From Planococcus lenghuensis (GTDB lineage Bacteria > Bacillota > Bacilli > Bacillales_A > Planococcaceae): a DNA stretch of 64,000 nt. Shown one piece after another: positions 1 through 8,582 of this stretch. The stretch's first letter is position 1. The number at the start of each line of letters is the position of its first letter. The stretch is from positions 3,638,001 to 3,702,000 of the forward strand of contig NZ_CP019640.1 of assembly GCF_001999905.1 (NCBI RefSeq), given 5' to 3'. The position numbers and the translations under genes were made by a program. The notes below the pieces were generated by a model. The model was not told the DNA's origin. It ran no database searches and saw nothing but the letters and a program-made list of their open reading frames with translations.

Positions 1-109
1 CAGGCATCGAAAATTCCTGATACTCAGACGGCGACCGCACATCCACCAACACCATTTTTCCTTCTTCAACAAGTGGCATCAGTTCTTCAATTACTATATT
101 TTTAACCAT
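1..109 (-). CDS. Rhodanese-domain protein, partial (possibly tRNA 2-selenouridine synthase MnmH)
   Basis: The first 36 codons of a gene that runs off the left edge. The ATG lies six bases after a GGAGGG ribosome site. The start reads MVKNIVIEELMPLVEEG and continues with VDVRSPSEYQEF, the typical opening of a rhodanese domain. The active-site cysteine loop would lie outside the window. The phrase VDVRSPSEY near the N-terminus is common in MnmH, which exchanges sulfur for selenium in tRNA wobble uridines, but it also occurs in single-domain sulfurtransferases. Too little is visible to choose between them. Confidence 0.6.
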   Translation of the reverse strand, partial: MVKNIVIEELMPLVEEGKMVLVDVRSPSEYQEFSMP

Positions 110-317
110 AATTTCCCTCCAACAGGATCTTGAACCCATCTTGCTATTATACACTAATTCCTGCCGCCCCCCTTATATGCCGATCGGTTCAGTTGCACCC
201 GGACAGCCCATACGGCTTTTTCATCCAGTCCTCCGCTTCCCCTTATTTCCGTTGCCTTTTGATTGGTAACAGATTACAATTTAAATTATTCTGATAATTA
301 AATCAAAGGAGGCGTCT

Positions 318-1289
318 GTGTTGAAAATAGGTGTATTCACCGTGCTGTTTGCAGATAAAAGCTTCGAGGAAATGCTGAAATATGTCTCGTCGAAAGGAGT
401 GGAGGCAATCGAACTTGGAACCGGCGGCTATGGCAGCGACGCCCATTGCAACGTGGATGAATTGCTGGGTGACGAAACCGCTCTGCAGCGCTTTCAGCAA
501 AAAGTCAGCGATCACGGGCTGATGATCAGCGCGCTGAGCTGCCATTCAAATCCGCTCCATCCACAGAAAAAGATTGCAGCGCCTGCCGATGAACTGTTCG
601 ACAAAACGCTCCGGCTTGCAGCCAAGCTGAGCGTCCCGGTCGTCAATACGTTTTCCGGCTGTCCCGGCGACCATGAAAATGCCCTCTATCCGAACTGGCC
701 TGTTTCACCTTGGCCGCATGATTTTCAGGAAGTATTGAAATGGCAATGGGAAGAAAAATTAATTCCATACTGGAAAGAAAAAAATGCGCTGGCAGAATCG
801 CTCAGTGTCAAAATCGGCCTGGAACTGCACGGCGGTTTCTCTGTACATACACCCGCAACGCTGCTGCGGCTTCGGGAAGCCTGCGGTCCAATGATCGGTG
901 CCAATCTTGATCCAAGCCATATGTGGTGGCAGGGAATCGATCCGGTGGAATCCGTCAAAATACTCGGCCGGGAAGGCGCCATCCATCATTTCCATGCAAA
1001 AGATACAGCCATCGACCAGCAGAACATGAACCGCAACGGGCTGACCGACATGACCGAATACTCGGAAATGCGGGATCGGGCCTGGTATTTCAGGACAGTC
1101 GGTTTCGGGCATGATCAAAAGACCTGGGCTGATATCATTAGCGCGTTGCGCCTGTACGATTACGATTATGTTGTAAGCATTGAACATGAGGATGGTCTCA
1201 TGTCTGTTGACGAAGGCTTTACCAAAGCGGTTGAAAACCTGAAGCCGCTGATCGTAAAAGAGTCCGTCGGGCAAATGTGGTGGTCATAA
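318..1289 (+). CDS. Sugar phosphate isomerase/epimerase family TIM-barrel protein
   Basis: A 323-residue protein of the xylose-isomerase-like TIM-barrel superfamily (AP endonuclease 2 fold). Family features visible are the opening MLKIGVFTVLFADKSFEEML, the strand motif IGLELHGGF, ANLDPSHMWWQG and HHFHAKD, which supply the acidic and histidine metal ligands, and VSIEHED near the end. Members isomerise or epimerise sugars or inositol derivatives with a divalent metal; the substrate cannot be told here. AAGGAGG at 306-312 allows either GTG 318 or TTG 321 as start, and TTG has the better spacing. It stands alone and ends at a bidirectional terminator shared with the convergent glycosyltransferase. 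Confidence 0.85.
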   Translation: MLKIGVFTVLFADKSFEEMLKYVSSKGVEAIELGTGGYGSDAHCNVDELLGDETALQRFQQKVSDHGLMISALSCHSNPLHPQKKIAAPADELFDKTLRLAAKLSVPVVNTFSGCPGDHENALYPNWPVSPWPHDFQEVLKWQWEEKLIPYWKEKNALAESLSVKIGLELHGGFSVHTPATLLRLREACGPMIGANLDPSHMWWQGIDPVESVKILGREGAIHHFHAKDTAIDQQNMNRNGLTDMTEYSEMRDRAWYFRTVGFGHDQKTWADIISALRLYDYDYVVSIEHEDGLMSVDEGFTKAVENLKPLIVKESVGQMWWS

Positions 1290-1299
1290 GCATTACGAA

Positions 1300-1337
1300 A
1301 AAGCCATGGACGGCTGCCTGCATCCATGGCTTTGTTT
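1300..1337. terminator. Bidirectional intrinsic terminator
   Basis: An 11-bp perfect stem (aaagccatgga / tccatggcttt) with a 12-base loop sits between two convergent genes. T-rich sequence follows on the plus strand and a run of five T on the minus strand, so it can end both transcripts. Confidence 0.8.
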
Positions 1338-2528
1338 TCATTTGCTTTTGGAAGTTTTTTTTCTTGTCAGCTGTTTATTGCGCCGCCGCAGCCCCGGTTT
1401 TACCAGCCGGTCCTCAGTCGGCTCCAGATTCGACAGCACTTGCTTCAATGCTTGTTCTGTCGGCATTTCGATTTCGCTCAAATAACGCGCAATCTGTTTT
1501 TCGAACTTCGCTCTCAGGAGTTCGTCTTCAAGCATTTGCAGCAGTTTGCCGCTGACGACTTCTTTTTCTGTCAGCGGACAGATCAATTGCTCCTGCTTCA
1601 AATACTCCAAGTTTTCCCGTTCCTGTCCCGGCAGTGCATGAACAGTAAAGATCGGCAGCCCTTTGGCCAGCGCTTCGCTTACTGTAATGCCTCCGGGCTT
1701 TGTGATGATGGCATCCGCCTGGTCGTAAAGCTCATTGATTTTTTTGGTTGAGGAAATATACGGGTATACATCGATATTTTTGTAATTCTTGCTTGTCAGC
1801 AATTTATATAACTTCTCGTTTTTCCCGCAGAGCACGGTAAGTGCCATGTCTTCATGGATTTTCGAGATGAATTCTTCAATATTGCCGAGTCCGATATTGC
1901 CCCCTGCCACCAGCAGCCGTTTTCTTTCATTGCCGGATTGCTTCGTTTTCTTCGAAAATATGGGATGGATCGGAATGCCGGTGATTGTCACGCGGTTCTC
2001 TGAAATTCCGTACTCATCAACAAGCAGTTCCTTGCATGCCCGGTTCGGCACGAAATGATAATCGATATGGGTCTTTCCCCACAGGCTGCTGATGAAGAAA
2101 TCGGTGTAAATATTAATGATAGGCGTTACGAGAAGCCCTTTCATCTTCAAACGGTTTAAGATGCTCGATGGAAAGGAATGGGTGCAGATAATGACATCCG
2201 GCCCCTCTTCCGCGATCAATTCAATCATTTTCCGTTCAAAATAATCGCTGATTCGTTTCATAAACGCATTGTCACTTTTATCTGATGAGGACTTTTCCAT
2301 ACTCTGGTTATAAATATAATGATAAGAGGCAGGAAAATGCTTAATCCATTTTACGTAACTCTTTGAAACCACTGTTTCCAGTCCAGACCCACAATAAGTG
2401 ATCAAATCTCTTTTTCGGCAGTATACTTCACTGAATTCTTCTTCGATAAAATCGGCTACAGTATCCGCGACTTGGTGGTGGCCTGATGGCATCTGGAATA
2501 TCGGCAGAATCAGAACTCGCTGTACCAT
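1338..2528 (-). CDS. MGDG-synthase/UgtP-type glycosyltransferase
   Basis: A 396-residue GT-B glycosyltransferase. The N-terminal half (about residues 15-180) matches the monogalactosyldiacylglycerol-synthase domain: GHHQVADTVADFI, then PDVIICTHSF and a TGIPIHPIF linker. The C-terminal half carries the nucleotide-sugar site, with LLVAGGNIGLGNIEEF, a TKPGGITVSEALAKGLP motif and HALPGQERENLEYL. Relatives include the diacylglycerol glucosyltransferase UgtP and YkoN of B. subtilis. The acceptor is probably a membrane lipid, but this is inference from family. It overlaps the upstream deacetylase gene by 19 bp, so the two are translationally linked. The C-terminus is very basic. Confidence 0.82.
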   Translation of the reverse strand: MVQRVLILPIFQMPSGHHQVADTVADFIEEEFSEVYCRKRDLITYCGSGLETVVSKSYVKWIKHFPASYHYIYNQSMEKSSSDKSDNAFMKRISDYFERKMIELIAEEGPDVIICTHSFPSSILNRLKMKGLLVTPIINIYTDFFISSLWGKTHIDYHFVPNRACKELLVDEYGISENRVTITGIPIHPIFSKKTKQSGNERKRLLVAGGNIGLGNIEEFISKIHEDMALTVLCGKNEKLYKLLTSKNYKNIDVYPYISSTKKINELYDQADAIITKPGGITVSEALAKGLPIFTVHALPGQERENLEYLKQEQLICPLTEKEVVSGKLLQMLEDELLRAKFEKQIARYLSEIEMPTEQALKQVLSNLEPTEDRLVKPGLRRRNKQLTRKKTSKSK

Positions 2529-3304
2529 TCAACAGCCCCCTTTTCTAAGTGCTCTGTGCCTGCTAAAGGTGTCACAGTCAAAAATCGGATGCCTTTTTCC
2601 TTCCTGTCCAAGATAAAAGGCTCCAGGGCGCGCAGCATGACAGCCGGTGCTTCCCGGTCCGCCCCGAATGTTTCCCCGCAATCATGCAGGAGGATAAAAT
2701 CACCGTCCCCTCCCGCCTCGTCCAGCCGGCTATACAATTCCGCTTCTGTTATCCCTTTTTTCCAGTCCCTCGGGATATGTGACCACATGATCACTTGCAA
2801 CTGTTCCCGAAAAAACAGGGAGCAGAGATTGAAATGACCCCAGGGCGGCCGGTAATAGCTTGGCCGTTCACCTGTGATTCCGCTGATCACTTGAATGCTT
2901 TTTGTCAACTGGCGTCTGTAGGCACTCGGCGACAAAAGCCAATTGCTGATATGCCGGAAATGATGGACGCCGATTTCATGGCCTTCTTCATGCATTCGTC
3001 GGATAAGGTCAGGATAGGCTGCCGCTTTTTCGCCTACAACAAAAAACGTGGCGCTGATGTCATGCATTTTCAGCAGATCCAGCAATTGCGGGGTATAGAG
3101 GGGATTGGGCCCATCGTCGAACGTGAGGGCGAGTGTGTTCGGAAGATTACCTTTTTGGCGAATGCCGATAGAAGCGGTTTTGCCGATCATGGTCGGAATA
3201 ACCGTATAGAGTGCAATGGCGGCCAATCCGCCAATGAACAGTTTTTTCACATTTCCCGGTCCCTTCTGTTTTCTGTTTCTGTACGTGCTGCCGTCTTTGT
3301 CCAT
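2510..3304 (-). CDS. Polysaccharide deacetylase (NodB domain)
   Basis: A membrane-anchored carbohydrate esterase family 4 protein. An N-terminal hydrophobic stretch (KKLFIGGLAAIALYTVIP) acts as signal anchor. The NodB domain follows, with LTFDDGPNP (metal/base Asp), HEIGVHHFRH (metal His), YRPPWGH and LLHDCGE. It probably removes acetyl groups from an envelope glycan. The ATG at 3304 has no clear ribosome site. A GTG about 18 codons in, at the start of VKKLFIGG, follows a GAAGGGACCGGG stretch and is a reasonable alternative. It is the first gene of a two-gene unit with the glycosyltransferase. Confidence 0.85.
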   Translation of the reverse strand: MDKDGSTYRNRKQKGPGNVKKLFIGGLAAIALYTVIPTMIGKTASIGIRQKGNLPNTLALTFDDGPNPLYTPQLLDLLKMHDISATFFVVGEKAAAYPDLIRRMHEEGHEIGVHHFRHISNWLLSPSAYRRQLTKSIQVISGITGERPSYYRPPWGHFNLCSLFFREQLQVIMWSHIPRDWKKGITEAELYSRLDEAGGDGDFILLHDCGETFGADREAPAVMLRALEPFILDRKEKGIRFLTVTPLAGTEHLEKGAVEWYSEF

Positions 3305-3749
3305 CGTGATAAGGTTCTGTTGTATTTATACCATTTTTTCGTATTTTTATAAAACAAGTTGAATGGCTGATATGGACCTTGGGCAAAAGACCATACAAGC
3401 CGCTGTTCTTCAAACAGCGGCCATGTTTCTGTATGAAACCTCTTTGCCGGTCACAGCCGACCCCGCAACAGTTTCGCTTCTGCTGCAATTCAGTCTGATT
3501 CCTTTAAATATACCCTAAAAAACAGCGATCATTCCTTGAAACTGTCAGGAAATCCTTTCTTTTCTTCCGGCTTCATTTGTTTCCGCGCTGTACGGCATGT
3601 TTTTGCTGCTCTTTTTTTCATTGATTACTCGGCTCTCCGGCAGCAGGTCAGCCGGATACGCCACCTTTCCGCTTTTCCTGCGTCGAATCCGCATTTCCTC
3701 TCTCTGTACAATGGTCTTTCATTGTTCTATATTGAAACGGGGTGATGGT
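3305..3749. other. Intergenic region with a palindrome
   Basis: About 445 bp without a convincing gene between divergent units. It holds a perfect 9-bp inverted repeat (gccgctgtt at 3399-3407, aacagcggc at 3413-3421) without a T run on either side. Promoters for both flanking genes must lie here, but I cannot place them confidently. Confidence 0.5.
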
Positions 3750-4514
3750 ATGAAAACAATTCTTTACTTAAACACTGAAAACCTCATTGCCGGAATGACA
3801 ATGAAGGATGAGGCCGCTCCGGAAGCCAATAACATGGCACTTCATGCATGCACGGCGCCAGAACGGGTAACGGAAAATCGTCGGAAACTGGCAACTTCAC
3901 TCGGCAGTGAACTGAATGATTTTGTTCTTGCCAATCAAACACACAGCGCTAATTTTCATCGGGTCACTTCACAGGATAAAGGAAAGGGTGCTATTGACAC
4001 AGAGCAGGCACTTGCGGATACGGATGCGCTTTATACTTATGAGCCGGATCTGCTGCTGGGCAGTTTTACGGCTGATTGTGTACCGGTCATGTTCTACAGC
4101 AAAACGAGCAGCCTCACTGGCGTCATTCATTCCGGCTGGCAAGGCACCGTGAAAGAAATCACCTTGAAGCTCTTTGATCATTTACGGATAAATGAACAGA
4201 TCGACCCTGCAGATATTCACATACAGATCGGTGCCGCGTTGAGTCAGGAGAAATTCGAAGTGGATGAAGATGTATATGTAAAATACAAAAATCTCGGCTA
4301 TGCGGATGACTTCATGTACTACAACGACCAGACCGGAAAGTACCATATCGATAACCAATTGACCGTAAAGAAACAGTGTGAGCTGGCAGGAATTCCGGCC
4401 GGCCAGATTGCAGTGGACCGGACTTGCACATTCACCGACCCATCCGGCTTCTCTTACCGTCAGGATAAACAGAGCGGCAGGCATCTCTGCTTCATCAAGA
4501 GAAAAAGCACTTAA
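3750..4514 (+). CDS. Laccase-domain (YfiH/PgeF-type) protein
   Basis: A 254-residue protein of the multicopper-polyphenol-oxidoreductase/YfiH family, whose characterised members act as purine nucleoside phosphorylase/adenosine deaminase or as peptidoglycan-editing factor PgeF. The metal-site triad is visible: QTHSA (His), TADCVPV (Cys) and IHSGWQGT (His). The ATG at 3750 follows a GGGGTGAT ribosome site; upstream in-frame codons have none and would add a non-family extension. In Bacillales a second copy usually sits in the division cluster, and this one is a lone gene elsewhere. The usual GPxIxxCCYEV is replaced by IGAALSQEKFEV, so it may be a divergent paralogue. Confidence 0.8.
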   Translation: MKTILYLNTENLIAGMTMKDEAAPEANNMALHACTAPERVTENRRKLATSLGSELNDFVLANQTHSANFHRVTSQDKGKGAIDTEQALADTDALYTYEPDLLLGSFTADCVPVMFYSKTSSLTGVIHSGWQGTVKEITLKLFDHLRINEQIDPADIHIQIGAALSQEKFEVDEDVYVKYKNLGYADDFMYYNDQTGKYHIDNQLTVKKQCELAGIPAGQIAVDRTCTFTDPSGFSYRQDKQSGRHLCFIKRKST

Positions 4515-4658
4515 TTCTTTCAGCGCACCGGTTTCTTCTTCGGCGCGTTTTTTGTTTCCGGTTTTTCATTTGCTGTCATTCGATTATTCAGCTTGCCCGT
4601 GATACGATAAATTCAACCCTTATTCAATTTGATCCGTATGTCCGGAAGAGGTGAAAAG

Positions 4659-5168
4659 ATGGGCTTTTTCAAACGATTGTTCAATGGAGAAGATCAGGAA
4701 CCGGCGAAAGTGGAAAAGCGGACCCTGCTTAACCTGCGCATCGGCGATTTTGTAACGTATGATCTGACCGATTACGAAGTGACCGGTAAAATCGAGTATG
4801 ATGACGGCGGGTACCGATGGACCGCTTACCAGCTGAACGCCACCGGCCGCATCCTGTGGTTGAGCACAGAGCTGGATGATGAACTTGACGTTGGCATGTA
4901 TGAACCGGTACGGATACCCGGATTCGAGGCAGGTGCCGCTGAAGTTGCTTACGATGGCCGTACCTATTACTTGGAGGAACAGGGACGCGCGCACGTTGAA
5001 GCAGCAGGCACAAGCCGCAATGTCCACGGAAAACATGTGGATTACTACGATTATGCGGATGAAACCGGCGAATCCTTTTTGTCTGTTGAAGTATGGGGCG
5101 GCGATGTGGAAGTAAGCCATGGCCATGAAATTGAAGAGTTCGAAGTCACGATCTTGGCAGGAAGTTAA
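4659..5168 (+). CDS. DUF4178 domain protein
   Basis: A 169-residue acidic soluble protein beginning MGFFKRLFNGEDQE. A DUF4178-type beta-rich domain (about residues 30-160) carries LRIGDFVTYDLTDYEV, a GYRWTAYQL motif and WLSTELDDEL. An AGAGGTG ribosome site supports the ATG at 4659 over in-frame codons upstream. It precedes pspA by 18 bp. DUF4178 proteins often sit beside PspA/YdjG-I-type membrane-stress genes in Bacilli, which suggests a membrane-stress accessory role. No biochemical function is known to me. Confidence 0.75.
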   Translation: MGFFKRLFNGEDQEPAKVEKRTLLNLRIGDFVTYDLTDYEVTGKIEYDDGGYRWTAYQLNATGRILWLSTELDDELDVGMYEPVRIPGFEAGAAEVAYDGRTYYLEEQGRAHVEAAGTSRNVHGKHVDYYDYADETGESFLSVEVWGGDVEVSHGHEIEEFEVTILAGS

Positions 5169-5186
5169 CCGATTGGAGGAGAAGAT

Positions 5187-5858
5187 ATGTTTCAATTTTT
5201 CAAGCGTGTTAAGACGTATATGGGATCAGAACTGAATGCGGCACTGGACAAAGCGGAAGATCCGGTCAAAATGCTGGATCAATTCATGCGGGAGATGTCC
5301 GTCGATATCCGGGAAGCGGAAACGGCGACCGCAAAACAGCTGGCCAATGAGAAAATGCTCAAGAAAAAACTCGATGAAGCTCAGAGCATGGCTGCAAAAC
5401 GCCAACAGCAGGCAGCTGACGCGGTTGAGGCCGGTAATGATGATCTGGCCCGCCGAGCATTGGAAGACAAGCAGAATTACATGAAACAGGCGGATGCCCT
5501 GCAGCCGGCGCATGAACAGGCGGCCGCTGACTCGGCTGCACTGCGCGAAAAACTGGCGGAAATGAAACGCGAGTATGAAGAGATGGAACTTAAAAAGGAT
5601 TCACTGAAAGCGCGTGCGGAATCGGCGAAAACCCGTACGAAAATGAACCGCACTCTCTCTTCTGTCGGGGGCGATGAATCACGTCAGGGTTTTGATCGCA
5701 TGGAAGAAAAAGTGATGCAGTACGAAGCGGAAGCGGAAACATCGGAAGATTTGCGGTCAGGTTCACGAAGCCTGGACGACGAACTCGCTGCACTCAAAAA
5801 AGGCAATGCAGTCGATGACGAGTTGGCTGCACTCAAGCAACAGTTTAAAAAAGAATAG
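5187..5858 (+). CDS. pspA: PspA/IM30 family phage-shock protein
   Basis: A 223-residue, almost wholly alpha-helical coiled-coil protein typical of PspA/LiaH/Vipp1. An N-terminal amphipathic helix (FQFFKRVKTYMGSELNAALD) is followed by AEDPVKMLDQFMREM, the family signature, and long Ala/Glu/Lys-rich heptads. Family members form ESCRT-III-like polymers that support a damaged cytoplasmic membrane. A TTGGAGG ribosome site supports the start. It is co-transcribed with the DUF4178 gene and closed by a terminator. The C-terminus contains two near-identical DDELAALK segments. Confidence 0.9.
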   Translation: MFQFFKRVKTYMGSELNAALDKAEDPVKMLDQFMREMSVDIREAETATAKQLANEKMLKKKLDEAQSMAAKRQQQAADAVEAGNDDLARRALEDKQNYMKQADALQPAHEQAAADSAALREKLAEMKREYEEMELKKDSLKARAESAKTRTKMNRTLSSVGGDESRQGFDRMEEKVMQYEAEAETSEDLRSGSRSLDDELAALKKGNAVDDELAALKQQFKKE

Positions 5859-5865
5859 CGATAAC

Positions 5866-5893
5866 CGGCCCTGTATACATGGGGCCGTTTTCT
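5866..5893 (+). terminator. Terminator after pspA
   Basis: A short G/C stem (cggccc / gggccg) with a loop of about nine bases and a gttttctgttt tail directly after the pspA stop. Confidence 0.7.
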
Positions 5894-5947
5894 GTTTCAC
5901 ATAAAAGCAGCGGACTACCGTAATCAGCTAACGGAAAGGATATGAAC

Positions 5948-6886
5948 ATGAGATTCGGCATTATCGGCACGAACTGGATCACCGATCGCTTCATCAAAGC
6001 CGCCGCCGCACTTCCCGAATTCAGTATCGGAGCCGTCTATTCCAGAACGGAAAAGACCGGCAGGGAATTCGCAGCAAAACATGCGATAGAAAACGTCTAT
6101 ACAGACCTTGCCGCCATGTTTAGAAGCGGCACGATTGAGGCCGTTTATATTGCTTCACCGAACGCTTTCCATGCCCAGCAAAGTATTGAAGCAATGGCAC
6201 ATGGCATCCATGTGCTGTGCGAAAAGCCGGCTGTTACTTCCGTCGAGGAAATGGACCGGATCATCGCCGCTTCCCGGAAACATCAGGTAATGTTCATGGA
6301 AGCGATGAAATCCACAGTCACACCCACTTTTCTCAACCTGAAAGACAAGCTTGGCAAGATCGGCCCGCTCCGGCGCTTTGTGTTCCATTATAATCAATAC
6401 TCTTCCCGCTATGACAAGTACAAGGAAGGCGTCATTGAAAACGCCTTTAAACCTGAACTCGGCAATGGCGCCGGGATGGACTTAGGCGTGTATTGTCTCG
6501 CGCCTGTCGTGCATCTGGCCGGCGAGCCGGACACCATTTTAAAAAACAATTTTTCGCTATCCACCGGTGCGGAAGGACAAGGCAGCATGATTCTAAATTA
6601 CGGGGAGTTCGAAGCGGTCCTGATGTATTCCAAAATTTCCGATTCCCTCCTGCCGAGCGAAATCCAAGGCGAGAACGGCACCATCGAAATCGACCGGATC
6701 AGTGATCCGCAACAAGTTGCGATCCGCTACCGGAATGGCCGGACGGAAGATCTTTCAGTTCCGCAGGAGTTCGATACAATGTATTACGAAACGGCAGAGT
6801 TCATGAATTGTGTAATTAACGGACAAATCGAATCCGCGATCAATACACATGCTCTTTCAAGGGCCGTCATTAAGCTGCTCGTCTGA
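5948..6886 (+). CDS. Gfo/Idh/MocA family oxidoreductase
   Basis: A 312-residue NAD(P)-dependent oxidoreductase. A Rossmann start (MRFGIIGTNWITDRFIKAA) is followed by VYIASPNAFHA, and by HVLCEKPAV with the family's EKP Lys. The C-terminal alpha/beta domain contains GAGMDLGVYCL. The family oxidises sugars, inositols and related alcohols; the substrate is unknown. An ATG at 5942 leaves one base after AAAGGA, while the ATG at 5948 leaves seven, so the latter is preferred. It is a single gene between pspA and the SDR-EthD pair. Confidence 0.85.
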   Translation: MRFGIIGTNWITDRFIKAAAALPEFSIGAVYSRTEKTGREFAAKHAIENVYTDLAAMFRSGTIEAVYIASPNAFHAQQSIEAMAHGIHVLCEKPAVTSVEEMDRIIAASRKHQVMFMEAMKSTVTPTFLNLKDKLGKIGPLRRFVFHYNQYSSRYDKYKEGVIENAFKPELGNGAGMDLGVYCLAPVVHLAGEPDTILKNNFSLSTGAEGQGSMILNYGEFEAVLMYSKISDSLLPSEIQGENGTIEIDRISDPQQVAIRYRNGRTEDLSVPQEFDTMYYETAEFMNCVINGQIESAINTHALSRAVIKLLV

Positions 6887-7030
6887 TTTTCAGGCACACC
6901 CGGATTTTGTATAGCCATCTCCCGCTATGTTTAAATTGCTGAAAAAAAGGAATCCCGTAATTACAGTGATTGGAACATCCATTGCTGTTAATACGGAATC
7001 TAACGATACGTTTAATGGGGGCGGAGATTG

Positions 7031-7804
7031 ATGTATAAAGCAAGTTTTGATTTAAGTGGAAAAACAGCGGTCGTGACAGGTGCCGGCAGAGGAATCGGCC
7101 GGGCTATGGCGGAAGGACTGGCGCATGCCGGTGCGGATGTTGTATTACTTGCCCGTTCTGCTGAAGAGATCGAGCAGGCAGCTTCCGAAATCAACACTGA
7201 AACTGGAAGAAAAACAGTAGCCATCGTCTGTGACGTCACTGACAGTGCATCTGTGAACAGCGCTGTCAATCAGGCGATCGAGCAGTTCGGAAAAATCGAT
7301 ATTTTGATCAATAATGCCGGCACAAGCGTCAGGGAGACGGCTTTCGATTTAGCGGAAGAAGACTGGGATAAAGTCATGGATGTTAATCTGAAGTCCGTCT
7401 TTCTCCTGTCAAAAGCGGTCGGTAAACACATGACAGAGCGACAGTATGGCCGCGTTGTCAATATCGGATCCGTCGCTTCCCGGCTGAGCCTTGCGTCCGG
7501 CACCCCCTATGGCCCCAGCAAAGCTGCAGTCGTTCAATTGACACGGCAGCTGGCCAATGAATGGGCGACGCAAGGTGTGACCGTCAATGCCATCAGCCCA
7601 TGGTTTTTCAAGACATCACTTAATGCACAGGCATTGGATGACGAGGAATTCCGGACGCTGCTGGAAAACCGGACACCGATGAAGCGATTGGGTCAGCTTG
7701 ACGAATTGATCGCACCGGTTTTGATGTTCTGTTCAGATGGTGCCGGATATATCACTGGCCAAAACCTGTTTGTCGATGGCGGCGTCACAAATTACGGATT
7801 TTAG
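7031..7804 (+). CDS. SDR-family oxidoreductase (canonical active site)
   Basis: A 257-residue classical short-chain dehydrogenase. It carries the cofactor motif TGAGRGIG, the NNAG motif, catalytic Ser in NIGSVAS, and the YGPSK motif (Tyr/Lys), followed by NAISPWFFKT. It most resembles gluconate 5-dehydrogenase/FabG-type enzymes; the substrate is unknown. An ATG at 7031 follows GGGGCGGAG, and the TTG just before it is less likely. The EthD-domain gene starts 13 bp downstream, so the pair is one transcription unit. Unlike the two SDRs at 12-15 kb, this one keeps the full catalytic set. Confidence 0.88.
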   Translation: MYKASFDLSGKTAVVTGAGRGIGRAMAEGLAHAGADVVLLARSAEEIEQAASEINTETGRKTVAIVCDVTDSASVNSAVNQAIEQFGKIDILINNAGTSVRETAFDLAEEDWDKVMDVNLKSVFLLSKAVGKHMTERQYGRVVNIGSVASRLSLASGTPYGPSKAAVVQLTRQLANEWATQGVTVNAISPWFFKTSLNAQALDDEEFRTLLENRTPMKRLGQLDELIAPVLMFCSDGAGYITGQNLFVDGGVTNYGF

Positions 7805-7817
7805 AGGAGGAAGATCA

Positions 7818-8120
7818 ATGGCGAAATTTATTGTGCTTTACGAGGAACCGAACGACAAGGATGGATTTGAAAAACATTACATGGACGTTCACATTCCGCT
7901 CGTGAATGAACTGCCGGATATCAAACGTACATCCTTGGACCGCGTTGTCAACGCTGACAATGCCAAAAGTGCTTTTTACCTGCATGTGGAAATTGAATAT
8001 GAGGACCTGGCTACTCTGAATGCATCCCTGTCTTCACCGGCCGGGCAGAAAGTGAAAGAGGATGCAGTCAATCTGGCGCCTTTCCTGCAGGCCCCGCCCC
8101 AAATACTGATTACCGACTGA
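7818..8120 (+). CDS. EthD-family dimeric alpha+beta barrel protein
   Basis: A 100-residue protein starting MAKFIVLYEEPNDKDGFEKHY, then MDVHIPLVNELP, the EthD signature, and ending in a PP-Q-ITD strand. EthD proteins are small ferredoxin-like-fold dimers found with degradation operons (originally ethyl tert-butyl ether). Some bind or isomerise unstable intermediates and others have no assigned activity. An AGAGGAGG site fixes the start. It shares a transcript with the preceding SDR. Confidence 0.82.
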   Translation: MAKFIVLYEEPNDKDGFEKHYMDVHIPLVNELPDIKRTSLDRVVNADNAKSAFYLHVEIEYEDLATLNASLSSPAGQKVKEDAVNLAPFLQAPPQILITD

Positions 8121-8138
8121 ATTGCTGATCGAATTAAA

Positions 8139-8178
8139 AAAAGGCTTCCTGAGAATAACCTCTCAGGAAGCCTTTTCA
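8139..8178. terminator. Bidirectional terminator between EthD gene and dhaM
   Basis: A perfect 16-bp stem (aaaaggcttcctgaga / tctcaggaagcctttt) with a six-base loop lies between convergent genes. A runs on the left and T on the right serve both strands. Confidence 0.88.
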
Positions 8179-8189
8179 AAGTAACTGCC

Positions 8190-8582
8190 TTACGCTTTCT
8201 TCTGATGGCCCCTCGCCCGCTCAGCGGCAGCCAGCACTTCATATACATCCTTGCCGGTCCCGGCTTCCAGACAGGCAACATAGGCACCTTCCACGAATGG
8301 CGCATCTGCGATTTTCACCCGGTCTTCCGAGCCGGATAACTCGATTGCAAGTTCCGCATTCATCATGGCGCTCCCGATATCGAAAAAGACGACAACACCA
8401 TCTCCCTGATCCGCTTCGTCGATCGCCTGCTGGATTTTTTCCAGGCTTGTGCCGATTTCATTATCATCAGTTCCGCCAGCTGCCACGACTGCTGTTTCTT
8501 TGAATACCTGCGTCACCAGATCCTTTACGCCTTCTGCTATTTTATGGCTATGGGAAACGAGCACGATACCGACTTGGCTCAC
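8190..8582 (-). CDS. dhaM: Dihydroxyacetone kinase phosphotransfer subunit DhaM
   Basis: A 130-residue EIIA-mannose-type phosphocarrier. The N-terminal strand GIVLVSHSHKIAEGV carries the phospho-histidine (His11), followed by AAGGTDDNEIGTS and VVVFFDIGSAMMNAE. It passes phosphate from PTS HPr to DhaL-bound ADP, making dihydroxyacetone phosphorylation PEP-dependent. It is the single-domain Gram-positive form rather than the multidomain E. coli form. Its start overlaps the dhaL stop by 4 bp (ATGA), the last gene of dhaK-dhaL-dhaM. Confidence 0.93.
   Translation of the reverse strand: MSQVGIVLVSHSHKIAEGVKDLVTQVFKETAVVAAGGTDDNEIGTSLEKIQQAIDEADQGDGVVVFFDIGSAMMNAELAIELSGSEDRVKIADAPFVEGAYVACLEAGTGKDVYEVLAAAERARGHQKKA

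Noticed and set aside
4515-4570. Terminator after the laccase-domain gene
   Set aside because: 'gcgcac ... ggcgcg' followed by TTTTTTG gives only a weak short stem; not enough to call.
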